64,000 nt of DNA from Blepharisma stoltei (taxonomy: Eukaryota; Ciliophora; Heterotrichea; Heterotrichida; Blepharismidae). Both the position numbers and the translations under genes were made by a program. Position 1 is the first letter of the stretch, and every line of letters begins with the position of its first letter. Below, piece after piece: positions 10,464-21,317 of this stretch. Under the pieces are notes generated by a model, which had not been told where the DNA came from, made no database searches, and saw only the letters and a program-made list of their open reading frames with translations. The stretch covers positions 434,001 through 498,000 of the forward strand of contig CAJZBQ010000035.1 of assembly GCA_914767885.1 (NCBI GenBank). Reading direction: 5' to 3'.

Positions 10464-13293
10464 ATGCATAAAAGCAAAAAACTGAGTTGACAGAGAGTTT
10501 GTGATGAATATCTAGCCCAGAAAATTTTGAAGGACATAAGCAATTGGAAAACAATTGACTCTATTAAAACCTCTTATTTAAATAAGCTCGAATTACTTGG
10601 CCTTCCAAATATTTACACTCTATTCAACAAATTTTTGAATAAAAATCTCAAAGAAGACCTCCTAAACTTAACATTACTTTCAAGATCCTCAAAAGAAATT
10701 GATTTGGCTTGCAGTAATGCGATTACCATTCTAGCTAAAAGCGATTTTTCTTTTAAAAACATAAATTTCAGCAATATTCGCATCCCAAAAGCTGACTTAT
10801 CTCAGTGCTTATTTATAAAAGTAAATTTTGAAGGCAGTGACCTAAAAGAAGTCAAATTTTTGCAATCACATATTATTAATGTGAATTTTAAAAACTGCGA
10901 TTTAAGTAACGCAAAATTTGGGCTTGCTATGAAAATTAATTCACAAAAGGGAAAAGGATTAAGCTTTTCTGCTAATGATGACCATTTTTACTATAAAACT
11001 GACGATATTTTGATGGAAGTAAATTTAAAAAATCAAGAATCTAAAATTAAAGCTGACTTAAGAGAATTTATTTCCTCAAAAATTATAAGAATTCATACTT
11101 TAAAATTTTAACTTAAATTACTTATAAAGAAGTCCAATGCTCACCTCCGGATAAAGCTCCACAATTTGCTTGCCAGTAGGACAAGGATTTCTACTCCATT
11201 ATTCCAAACGAATAAAACTTGAAATCTCTGCCCAAGAGTAAGAGACGCTGATCATAATGCTTGCATTGCCTTCCAAAAAATACGGATAACGATTTTGGTC
11301 GAGTTGTCTAACTCAGAACTCGGGATGTAGTACCTTGCATCACTCTAAGAATTTATTCGATTGACCACGTGCCATCCTTAGTCTTATTAGGCATCCCATT
11401 TCTAACTCCAGCCAACCATATCCTCAAGGGTTAAGCCTTGATCTGTAAATTAGCCTTCAGTCTGCTAATTCAACACGGCGCTCAATCAAGCCGGTAAAAC
11501 CCGGCAGACACGCATTTCCGAACGCTATCCTCTCTTTCACAAGATCCTGGGCTTTCTTAGAACCTGCCAGATTACAGTTACTAAGAGGGCAGTTTGGCTA
11601 CACAATTTTAATGTATACATTAAGATTCATAGTACAAAGTTAAATCCTGTTATATCAATGACTCATGGACAATACATTAAATTTTGGGATGAATATGAAA
11701 AAAAGCATTTATTTGAAATAAATACCATTAAATTGGAAATTTCGCAAAATTGAAAATTCATATAATACCTACTAAAATTTCTGATAAAAATTAAAACTCC
11801 GTTTTTCTATATTCTATAAATTATATTTTTAGGACAGTAGGCATGTTTGCAGGAAAAGCTAATAAACTATAGCAGCACATGATAATAAATCTTTTGTCCG
11901 GTGCTGAGATATAGAAAACAGTCATCAAATTCTTGGTCCTTTTAATAAAATTCCTTATAAATGAGGACAATTGGTTTTTTCTCCATCCAGCAAATATTTC
12001 GCAATAAAAAAATCTACCATAATCTATATAATTGAAACTGAAAATTGGACTCTTATCAGATCTGTTTGAGGCAAATTCTCTGCTAAAGGTGTAATTGCTA
12101 TCTCATCTTGTGGAAGAAAAATTGCTTATAGTGAAAATGCCTTATTATATTTAATAGATGCTGTGTCGTCACACCAAACAAAAATTTTTTCTAGAAATAA
12201 AAAAATTCAGGCATTGTCATTTTCTCCTTGTGGGCAATTTTTAGCATTTGGGTCAAATGAAGGGGCTGGATATATAATGTGCTTAGAAAATCAAAGAATT
12301 TTACAAATTTTTACTCATTCAAAGCAAAAATTAGTATCAGTTCTGTTTTCAACGTCAAGCAAATATATTTCTTGAACCAATTCGCAGGGAGATATCTGAG
12401 TGTATGATTTTTTCCCAAAATTTTTAAAAAATGATAATAAATTGCATTTTCTAGTCTCAAATGTAAAAGTGTCACCAAAAGGAACGTATCTGCTTATTTT
12501 CGGTACAAAAAAAGCTATCTTATGAGATTTAACAGATTTCAACCCAAAACAAATAGAGCAGCTTGCTTTTAACAGTTTTTATGCTGATTATGCATTTTCT
12601 CCGTTCGAAACTTACCTAGCCCGAAGAATCTACAAAGCTTTTGATATTTACCATTTAAAGAGTGGCATGTGGGTAAAAACAATAATAACTCAAGATTATA
12701 TATACGATTTCACATTTTCTAATTGTGAAAGCTATTTTATCTGCTTAAACTGATATACTTATGAATATCACAGGATTCCTTATTTGGATAAAGTTAGAGT
12801 AGTTGAAACCAAAATCCAAAGCAGCAATCACATTAAATTTACTAGTAAATATGATTTTCGATTTGATCCTCAATGCTTTCTTTACATATGGGACTTAGAA
12901 AAAGAGTATTTTATAAAAAAAATTCATATAGAGCAGAGACCATATATATATGCAATTGAACCTATTTGCTCGAAATTTGCTTTTCTGGTTTCGGCACAAA
13001 GGAAAACATATATTAGAATTTTAAGCATAAATACTGAAGAGAGTGTTTATATAGAAAGTCATGAAAACATTGCTTCTTTATGCTTCAGTCCTAACGGGAC
13101 AGCACTTATATGAGGAAACGATAAAGGAATTATTAATATATGGGATATTAAAACTCAGACTGTAAAAGAAAAGATCAGATCTTTATTTTTGAAATCTATT
13201 GATTCAGTTGAAGCTGTGAATGGACATATAATAATTAGAGAAAACGATAATATCGAAATTTTTAAGACAGTCCAATTAGACGAGAGCTTTTAA
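10464..13293 (+). CDS. Pentapeptide-like plus WD40 repeat protein, copy 2, carrying two insertions
   Basis: Paralogue of the gene at 5135-9353 in tandem. ATG at 10464 (MHKSKKLSW) is the first in-frame start; the N-terminus is about 20 residues shorter than copy 1. The pentapeptide-like block (IPKADLSQCLFI, GSDLKEVKFL, NCDLSNAKFG) and WD40 blades (CWDIENS, AILWDLTDF, LYIWDLEKE, INIWDIKTQ) are conserved; it ends QLDESF. Removing 11097-11630 (534 bp) and 11761-11869 (109 bp) leaves exactly 729 codons. The IES join reads NWKFIAAHDNKSFVRCWDI against NWKYIAVLDSKSWVLSWDI in copy 1. Copy 1 lacks both insertions at these positions, and copy 2 lacks all four found in copy 1. Role unknown. Confidence 0.8.
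11097..11630 (-). mobile_element. Retroposon-like element in WD40 copy 2
   Basis: Imperfect duplication: TATAAGAATTCAT at the left junction and ATTAAGATTCAT at the right. The left end in plus orientation carries TTTTAACTTAAATTACTT, the reverse complement of an AAGTTAA-type tail, so the element lies on the minus strand. Removal gives IIRIHSTKLNPV, aligned with ITAIYSTNLKPY of copy 1. No protein encoded. Confidence 0.7.
11761..11869. mobile_element. 109-bp TA-bounded IES in WD40 copy 2
   Basis: Starts TATAATACC and ends before TA at 11870-11871. Excision restores an exact residue-for-residue alignment with copy 1 through the WD40 blade. Copy 1 serves as the natural empty site. AT-rich, no terminal repeats seen. 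Confidence 0.85.
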
Positions 13294-13810
13294 TTTTTAT
13301 ATTACACTAATTGTGGGTTAAAAAAAATTAATTATTAAATATTAAAGAATTGTCAAAAAGTAATTACATAGCAAGGCGTCTTTTGAGCGCTAATGATTTA
13401 TGTAGCATCTTCGTAGAAGCAAACATTAGATTCGAAAATAAAAGTAACATAAGAGGAAAGCTAAGATCGTAATAAGCATGCTGGCATTTAAATTTTATAT
13501 AAAGGTATTAAAAATGCTTTTGATAATGAAAACATAAAGGTAGGATAGCTATATAAAAAAATTAAAGTAAAGCCTCTGTTCAAGCACAACTGGGAAAGGA
13601 CTCTAATATATAGAATACTGAGCACTGCAATTATTCATAGTTCATGAGCTATATAATGTTATCAAGATGGCTCAGCTGTTGGATTTATATTTCTAGTAAT
13701 TAACTCCTTTTTTTAGAGTTGAGAAGAATAAAAAAAAATATCCTGTAATACAAAGAAAAAATAGATTGAAGAATCTTAAAAACAATAAAATATAACGCTT
13801 AAATAGGTAT
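13294..13810. other. Convergent intergenic region
   Basis: About 520 bp of AT-rich sequence between the 3' ends of the WD40 gene and the protease-like gene. No gene or clear element seen. Confidence 0.4.
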
Positions 13811-16161
13811 CTATAATTCTCTTTGATAATAATTATCAAACTTTTCCCATAAATTTGGAGATACAAGGGCCTGAATAGTGATAAGGCCTATTTCTCCATT
13901 ACAATGATCAAGGGGACATCGCATAGTTTTTTCCATCATATTTTCCTTAATGCTATTCTCTAAATACTCTCTTAAATCTCTTTCACAAAAATAATGATAA
14001 CATGTAAGTCCTCTTAATTCACTCGGAAAAACGCTTCCACATTTTCTGCGTTGTTTGGTATTCTCAGGTGCTGGATTGCTGCGATTATTTGGATGATCGG
14101 GCGCGTGCGCTTCTCTATATCTCCGCTCCTCTTCAATTTTTCGCAATTCTTCAATTCTTCTTAATTCTTCCTGTCTCTGCTCATTTATAGCTATGTTGCG
14201 ACTTTCTCTCATTTTAAAAAAGAGAACAGCCAACGAAAATATTCAAACCATAAAGACTGATAATGCAGAAAGCGTTATAGCAAGTGTTAGTTTCCATTCA
14301 TTAGAAGAGTCAATAGTATTAGACCCTGAGCCAGTTGAATTCGTGTTGCCTGTTGTGGAATTGTGAGTACCAGAGCCATTTCCTGATGACCCTGAACCAT
14401 TTCCTGATGACCCCGAGCCACTACCTGGGTTTGTGCTATTAGAGCCTGATGTAGAATTTGTTCCAGAGGACCCACTGCCAGAACCATTCGAATTAGTATA
14501 ATTAGAATAGCTGATTTGAGATGTATACCCAACAGTGGCAAAGCCAATTTTCATGTTTTCCATATCAAAAATTGTATAAAATCTTCGGAGAAAAGAATCA
14601 CCTAACACTCATGCATATGCAATTGTTGTATAATCAAATGTTGGGATGCAATAGGAATCACTTTGTATCAAATATCCTGCGGGCTTAATTGTAAATTTTA
14701 TTCCACTTATTTGAACTATAAAATCAGGATACTTTCCATTGCAATTGCAATAGAGCTGCCCATCTACGTCATCGCAGTCATACTTGTCATGCAATCGTTT
14801 TAAAATACCGTTAATTGCGTCTTTTGGCCCTAAAATGAAGCTCGTCCCAGAACTAATTGCTGCTTTATATGCATTTGTATAATTAGCTCCATCAAAAGTA
14901 GCGCTATCGAAGTCCACTTGCCAAGCTCCATTGGAGTTTTTTGCTTTTATATATGTAAAAGTGCTTTCTGCTGAATATTTATTTAAATCATGACCACCAA
15001 TGATAAGCATTGACTGGCCATAATTAGGCAAGTCAGAAGGATCGTTGAAATCATTGAAGTAAAGTGAAAAAATTATGTGATTAATGTCATGCTGGGCATA
15101 AAAAGTATTCAAAATAGAGGGGGTTCCATCACTAGAAGTGCTAAAACCTAAGCCAAATATACCGTCTGACTTAAGATTGTCCATGTCATGCTCCTTGCTG
15201 ACTAAAAGTATTCTTTGGGATTTAGCAGCAATTCCTCCTATTTTGACTGTGTCTTTTCCTGTATATCCTTCTAATTGGCCAACAGAGTCTAGAGTTAAAT
15301 AGATATTTTCGCTTTGAAAAGTTAACGAAAGGCTTGAGTCAAATTTGTTAGACGAAAGCCTGCATGGATAACAGTTTTTCTGATCTATAAAAATCCAAGA
15401 GGACCTAAGGGATAGTAGTCCTGAAAAATATTGTGGAGGAGTTCCAATCTCAATTTTGACGTAATATTGATACTAAATAAAAGGTACGTTTTCATAGTTA
15501 GTCACTGTTGACGAAGATGCAAGTCTTCTGAATGGAGAGGGGTAACTTGTATTGGAAAAGTTTGCTGAAGGTTTAAAATCTAGATGAAGAGGGATGCGAA
15601 TTAAGGCTTCTGTTAAAGATAGAGAGAGAGATTAGTTAGAGAGGTTAAGCGGGGATTATTTCAGCCCCTAGCCAGTCGGACTTCAGCTTCGTGCTTCATG
15701 TGGCACTAAGCACTAAAGCCACCTAACGCCCTTTTTCTTCGGAGCAATCAAAAATGGTGACGTCCTCAGTCTGTCGGGGAGACTCACCCGACCCTGCTGG
15801 ATCAAAAATTTCGGCAAGGACTCTCTTAACCCCTGGTGGTGCTCAGGGTATGAGAGGATCGTCCATTATCTTCTTCTGGAACCACCTGTGCCATTCGCAG
15901 GCACCATAATGCTCCTCCAGAAGTGCTTGATTGATGTTGCGCCGTCGGTATCTTGTCTGTGGGTCGAGGGGAAGCCCAGTCAGCCCTAGCCTGCACCCCA
16001 GAGAATTGCCATCTGCGACCCCTTGGCCTTCCGGCCGTTTTATTTTTTTTTTGCACGGCCGAATTCTGGGATTTTTTTTGCTGTCGCCGAGCCAAAATGG
16101 ATTTCCATCTTGCAAGATGGAAATTCTTCGTTAAAGATAGAAGAATAAATAAAGAAATCAT
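13811..16161 (-). CDS. Membrane-anchored aspartyl-protease-like protein with RING-like tail; both catalytic Asp missing
   Basis: Signal peptide MISLFILLSLTEA at 16161. The mature part has a pepsin-fold pattern: YYVKIEIGTPPQYF, SSWIFIDQKNCYPC, YTGKDTVKIGGIA, GIFGLGF, AAISSGTSFILGP, WVLGDSFLRRFYTIFDMENMKIGFA. The positions of the two DTG motifs read SLR and SSG, so both catalytic Asp are Ser and proteolysis is not expected. A Ser/Gly/Asn/Thr linker of about 70 residues, one transmembrane segment, a charged helix (EELRRIEELRKIEEERR) and a Cys/His cluster (RRKCGSVF, LTCYHYFCERDL, MRCPLDHCNGEI) follow. The cluster resembles a RING or U-box-type E3 module. One 15-nt intron (15473-15487) and one retroposon-like insertion must be removed; 606 codons remain. 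Likely a pseudoprotease receptor; ligand unknown. Confidence 0.8.
15473..15487 (-). other. 15-nt intron in protease-like gene
   Basis: GTACCTTTTATTTAG on the minus strand. Removal joins NYEN to YQYYVKIEIGTP and deletes an in-frame TAG. This length is characteristic of heterotrich ciliates. Confidence 0.9.
15612..16129 (-). mobile_element. Retroposon-like element (family B, copy 1) in the signal-peptide codons
   Basis: Duplicated GTTAAAGATAGA at 15612-15623 and 16130-16141. The minus-strand element starts near GAATTTCCATCTTGC (hairpin with GCAAGATGGAAAT) and ends in CTCTCTAACTAATCTCTC. It is clearly related to the element at 48504-48981 (shared GACCCACAGACAAGA and CACTTCTGGAGGAGCATTATG-type blocks). 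Removal restores the signal peptide exactly. Confidence 0.85.
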
Positions 16162-17530
16162 TGTTTATTTATTATAGGATTGCATCATAAATTATTTTCT
16201 AACTCCCCCTCAGTGAACGAACAAAAATGTTTTGTTCACTTTCGGGTTAATTTTATTTTTTTAAATATTTATATATAAATTTTACAAAATAAATTAATTG
16301 CATTTTAAAAATTTTAAAAAAATTGCAATTTTTAAAAATTGAGAAGTAAAAATTAATTTAATTTGCAAAATTTATGTTTTAAAATGCAATTCGTTTAAAA
16401 TTAAATAGAATAAGCTCGAGATTTCATTATACTAATAATCGCTTATATATCAAATTTTTTTCTTAAAAATTTTTTGTTCGCTCACGGAGGGTAGACTTTT
16501 GGGCAAAAAAAGGGATTTTTCCAATGGTTTTGTTCGCTCACAGAGGAGGGGAGTAAGTAAATTATGAGAAATAGGCTATTTTAGATGCTAATGCCAATTG
16601 TTTCTATATTTCTTAAAAACATTCAAATCACTTTTGATGAAGGTTTCTTAAGGCAAAACCCAAAATATTACAATTAATAGAATTATGATAATTAAGACAT
16701 TTAGAAAATCTAATAAAAAGGAATTTAATTATAATTATTTTAATTTACAAAAAAGATATATAAATTACTTATTCTATCCTTATATCTTCATAAGCGCATT
16801 AACTAAGAAGAAGAGCTCTGCGGTTTTATTATTTGATCTTGAGCAAGCTATTTAAAATAAAAGGAATTTAAAAAAGAAATTTTCGAATTTCTTATCTTAA
16901 ATGCAGGTAAAAGTATATTAAAAAGGTTCTGCTTCAGGAAGATAACTCATAGTTATCATTTTATTCATAAAAAGTTTGCTTATAAGAAGCATAGAAACCC
17001 CAAATGATAACTTTTCTATTTTAAGTAATCCGATCAAATAAATTTTTCATAACTATAATTTTATATATTATCTTTTCAAACAATAATGAAAATAATTTTA
17101 GTGAAGCCTAAAGGCATTCTAATTCTTAAACAGTCCAAAAATTAATCGCTTATTAAGCTAGATGAATTATATATTGTATTTCAAAAAAATCTAAAGCCTT
17201 CAGTTCTCAAAATTGCTTTCAAATTGAATTAGTTTCTCTTGCAAACTAATAGTTAAATATTCCTTTTAGTTAGTTTTTCATAATAAAATTAAGAAGGTTT
17301 AAATCTATGGTGTAGGTCGCTTTGACAGTATGGATTTCATCAAAGTGCATTTGGCCAAAAACAGTTTGAAAATTTTTGACATTAAGAAAAAAACTTTAAA
17401 TTTCAACCAAATGCTACTTCGACTAAAAGGACTTCACTATCAAAAATGCACAATTATTTGATATGAGCCTTAAATCTATGCTTTGCATTAATTTAAAAAT
17501 ACATTTTTATAGAGTTGAATAATAATAATA
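16162..17530. other. Intergenic region, mostly AT-rich, with one MITE
   Basis: Contains the element at 16203-16553. The remaining 1 kb is very AT-rich with stops in all frames; no gene seen. Confidence 0.5.
16203..16553. mobile_element. MITE-like element, TAA duplication, intergenic
   Basis: TAA at 16200-16202 and 16554-16556 flank CTCC...GGAG ends. Same internal body as other copies (TGCAATTCGTTTAAAATTAAA, then TTTCATTATACTAAT). Right end has two direct copies of the reverse terminal motif. Confidence 0.85.
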
Positions 17531-19364
17531 ATGGATGAGCTTGTGACTTGTTCAATTAATTGCCAAAATAAACCAATTTTTGTATGTGACTGCTCGGACA
17601 AAAATGTGTTTTTATGCTTAAATCATGTTGTAGCGCATGGAGAATCCGATGGAAAGCATCATTTCACACGAATCATGAAATCTCCTGATCCTAAGACTAT
17701 AATTATTATATTTGAGTTTATAAAAGGCTTAAAGTTACGAGCAAAGCAGGATCGTTGGAAGATTGTCAAAGAATCATCAGCATTAATAAAACAAATAAAT
17801 GAAACAACCGAGAAAGCATTAGAAAAGATTTTTCTTATAGAGAAAAAATTAGATGAATATGTATATTTATGTGAGACCTTAGAAGAGGTCAATAATTTAA
17901 ACAGCAATAGCTTTATTGAATCGGCATTAAAATTATCTCCTGAAAGTGCAGCAAAAACTTAACTTACTAATTATAACGCTTAACGTCCACTACGGGGTTG
18001 GCTAAGCCCAGACCTCCGCTTGCCTTTCGTCGCATTGGGCCCACAGACCTCTGGGCCAGTCCGCTTCGTTCACCAAGGTGCGTCTAGGGGCAAGTGTTGC
18101 CAGCTTCGACGGCTCATGGATGAGCTACTTGCTTGTGACATGGGTTGCCATTCCGAAAACCTAAAAAATGGATTTTCTGGTAGGCTTTCGGCAAAAAGGA
18201 AAAACACGTAGCCTGGGACGTAACGCCCAGTTTCACGCTAGGGAGTTGCCCGATGGGTCGTGTGGACTCTGCTGGGCTTCCCCTTTCCAATTGCCGTGCT
18301 TTCCTTCCCCACGAGGAAAAAACCATCTCTGAGAGTAGACTAGGGCTAGGCTCTGTACTCCACCAGAATTGCTTACCTAGCATTGCCGTCCATCTCTGAA
18401 AAGGCAAAACCTTGCTAGATATAATTAAAATATGAGTCGAGGCTGCATGGCCGGAAGGCCATGCCCAGACGAAGACGCCATATTTTAATTATTATCTCCT
18501 GAAAATGCAGCAAAAATAAAATGCCAAGAAGATATAATTAAGATTAACAATTCAAGCTTGAAAAAAAGACTGAAAAACTTATTTACTGTTAAAGATCCAA
18601 AAAGTTTATTTGATATTGATAATTTTGAAGCTTCAACGCCTAAAAAAGTAGGGCCGATTATTAAATACTTTAAAAGTCAGACTCTATTTGCAGTTGATGT
18701 TATATCACTAAACTCAGCATCGCAAAACATCAATAAAAATTTTATACAATGAGACCCAACTTGCTTGCTAAACGATGGTTCTGTGTTTTGCTGCTTTCAG
18801 TCAGAGACTTTTATTATAGATCCAAATAATTCAATAATTGCTTTGGATTCTTCTCGATACAGTTATAATTCTGGACTTATTGCGGTTGATGATTTTGTTT
18901 ATATGTTTGGAGGAGATGGAAACGCTTCATTAAAATTTTCATTAAAATCGAAGAATTGAACAGAACTTTCGCTTTTTCCAGGATCAATGGTGAATAATAC
19001 TTGCACTTTTATTAACTGGGTGATCTTAATTTTAGGTTTTACTTCTCCTGATATATTATGCTACAATATTTTAAATAATTCATATTCATATGCTCCAATT
19101 ACATTAAACTCAAATGCAGGGAAGATTTGCTTAACCGCTAAAAGCAAGGTCTATATAATTAGCAATAGAAGCTGCTATGAAAGTGGCTTAAATGATATAA
19201 ATACATGAGCATCAATCGGAACTACAAATGTGTTTGAGGAATATCATGGTCGCCACTCATACTCTCTGCTCTATGAAGATAGCTTTTACTTTATTACCAC
19301 AGATTATGGATTTATTCAATTCGATTTGTCAACAAAACAATTAAAGCGTCTTAAGACCTTATAA
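17531..19364 (+). CDS. Zinc-finger (B-box-like) and Kelch protein carrying a retroposon-like insertion
   Basis: Starts MDELVTCSINCQNKPIFVCD. The first 45 residues hold a Cys/His cluster (CSINC, CDCS, FLCLNHVVAH, KHHF) like a B-box zinc finger. A helical region follows (to about residue 150), then Kelch-type repeats (NDGSVFCCF, DDFVYMFGGDG, NWTELSLFPG, VILILGFTSP) and the end QLKRLKTL. B-box plus coiled coil plus propeller resembles TRIM-like architecture without a RING, suggesting a protein-binding scaffold. The insertion at 17958-18516 must be removed; 425 codons then remain. Several Trp are TGA. Its C-terminal half resembles the Kelch copies at 19689-20588 and 21318-22737. Confidence 0.75.
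17958..18516 (-). mobile_element. Retroposon-like element (family A, copy 2) with 25-bp duplication
   Basis: A 25-bp sequence starting TTATCTCCTGAAA occurs at 17933-17957 and 18492-18516 with one mismatch. Insert on minus strand begins TAATTAAAATATGGCG (18491) and ends in AAGTTAAG. Inner hairpin arms GCATGGCC (18445-18452) and GGCCATGC (18457-18464) differ from copy 1 by two compensated base pairs. Confidence 0.9.
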
Positions 19365-19688
19365 TTTAATTTTAAACGGCTTTCTTGTAAGAATTAAGAA
19401 ATCATTTCTAAACTAAAATTAATATTCGCATCATCATCTTTAAATGATTGTTTTTCAATACTTCTTACTCCCCCTCCGTAACCTAACCTTACTAAAAAAG
19501 TATAATCAAAAAATAGATTCTCTATCAAAACATTAAGGATAGCAAAAAAGAAACTGTTGGATTTGTCTCATAATAATTAAATGTGACATATGTAAAATTT
19601 CGCTTAGTTTATTAATAATTTTCGCAAAAACTATCAAAATTAAAGATTGATAAATCGTGCATCACTTATAAGAGAAAAAATATTATTT
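19365..19688. other. Intergenic region with one orphan MITE end
   Basis: TTACTCCCCCTCCG at about 19467 resembles a left MITE terminus, but no matching right end is found nearby. The rest is AT-rich. Confidence 0.4.
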
Positions 19689-20588
19689 TTATAAATTGTT
19701 AGCTATGCTTCTTTGGAGTTCGGTTATAACCTTTTTATCCAAACTAAATCTATAGTATAAATTGTAATAAAATGTGCCAATTCCAATATATATTTCTCCT
19801 TTATTATATAAACAATAAGCTTGATCTGGATTAGGATTGGGAATAAAATTCGCTATTTGCTTTCAAGAATACTCATCTTCACTTTCATATATCATCCCTT
19901 GGCACTCAACCAGATACAGTCTCTCTCCATTTATCAGGATCTTTCTTTTCCACTCTGCAAAATCATAAGAAATTTTGGAGAAGGAATCAATACTTGTTGA
20001 ATATTGCCAAATATTTTTATTTTTTCATCCAGAAATCAAAATATTCCTATTAAATAACACACTATTACATGCGCAGTCAGCTTCAGGCATTGGTGCTAAT
20101 TTAAATCATCGATTTTGATCTAAATCAAACTTACTGGAGAGATTTAAAAAACTATTTTCATCTTCTCCTCCAAAGCAATAAACATTTTTGTTAAAATAAA
20201 TAGCTGATGAGCAGTGGCAGGCCTCTCCAGATGGCAACTTTTGCAATTCATAATTTTCATCAATTATTAAGGTAATTCTAGAGTCATAATAGCTGCCAAA
20301 GCAAAACAACTTGCAGTTTGGAAGCTGGGCTATGCATGTACCCAAATCTAATTCTTTAGTCTCTAATACTTTCAGTTCTTCTCTTTCACATTTAGAATCA
20401 TATATGGACAAATTAGCTCAATTGTTATGGCCTTTCCTAATGAGATAAAGAAAAGTGTCTTTATGGGCAACTTCTTGATAAGATTGATCCGGCACTGGAT
20501 TAGAGACCAAGCTTCTATGCAGTAAGGAAGCTTTCTTTGAATTTCACTCTATTTCTGGGTAATTAACTCTACTTAAAAGCACAGACAT
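19689..20588 (-). CDS. Kelch-repeat protein, intact, 299 residues
   Basis: ATG at 20588 (MSVLLSRVNYPEIEW); TAA at 19689-19691. No intron or insertion. Kelch-type pattern: GTCIAQLPNCKLFCFGSYYD, AIYFNKNVYCFGGED, KFDLDQNRWFKLAPMPEA, SVLFNRNILISGW, YSTSIDSFSKI, LYNKGEIYIGIG. About five blades. The Trp in NRW, GW and SW are TGA. The first 40 residues are charged and probably helical. This copy is the reference for reading the two decayed relatives at 21318-22737 and 22927-23415. Likely a beta-propeller adaptor; partner unknown. Confidence 0.8.
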
Positions 20589-21317
20589 TTGAGTTGAAAT
20601 TCTTTAGAATTTAATGATTTATATATAACACTATTGAGGCTTGCATGACTCGTGGAGTATATCCAGACTTACACATTTTAAAGCATTTAGCTAAAAATTT
20701 AGTCTCGAATTTAAAATGTTTATTGAGCAGTTATTGTGATCCTTGCTCATCTTAAGGATATGCTATAAATTCAATCTGAATGTAAATTTCCATAATAAGC
20801 TTGTGCAATTTATTCGAAGCGCTATTTAGTTTTGATAAAGTTATTTTTTTGAGTTCTTCTGGCGCATATTATTTCGCAAGCTACTCCAGCTGTTTTCCTC
20901 TTAAATTTATTTTCTTGCCCTCCTTCATCTTCTTCTCCAACTCTTTAGACCTTCCAAATTTCTTGCTTTTTTATTTCATTCATCCTTTAATTTCTTCTCG
21001 TAATGCGTGAGCTCATACAATGATCAGTGTGAGACTTTGCCATTATAAAAATGAATTTTCTGGAGACATGCTATCAACTTCAGATGTGGAGAATGGGACT
21101 TTGGTATGTTGCCTAATGAAACTGTGTGGTCTAAAGTTGAAAAACAGCTTTTAAAAAATCTAAGAACTTGATGCCAGTGCATTAGCCGATCGAAGCCAAG
21201 TGGTGCCCGATAGACTGGTGTGTTTGGGTTAAACGTTTCAAATAGTAGCTTGATTTACTGGCTAATTAATATTAATAAACAAATAAAAAGAACTGATAAG
21301 GTGTCAAAATTTATAAT
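20589..21317. other. Intergenic region with a degenerate coding relic
   Basis: On the minus strand around 20800-21010 the readable fragments ELEKKMKEGKKINLRGKQLE and YAPEELKKITLSK are broken by TAA and TAG. This looks like a decayed helical protein. The stretch 21130-21230 is G+C-richer and may be part of a mobile element. No intact gene. Confidence 0.35.

Noticed and set aside
15843-16177. Several overlapping ORFs within the retroposon-like element in the protease-like gene
   Set aside because: They lie in a G+C-richer element with clear target duplications; no protein motif is seen and the related copy at 48504-48981 does not conserve the frames.
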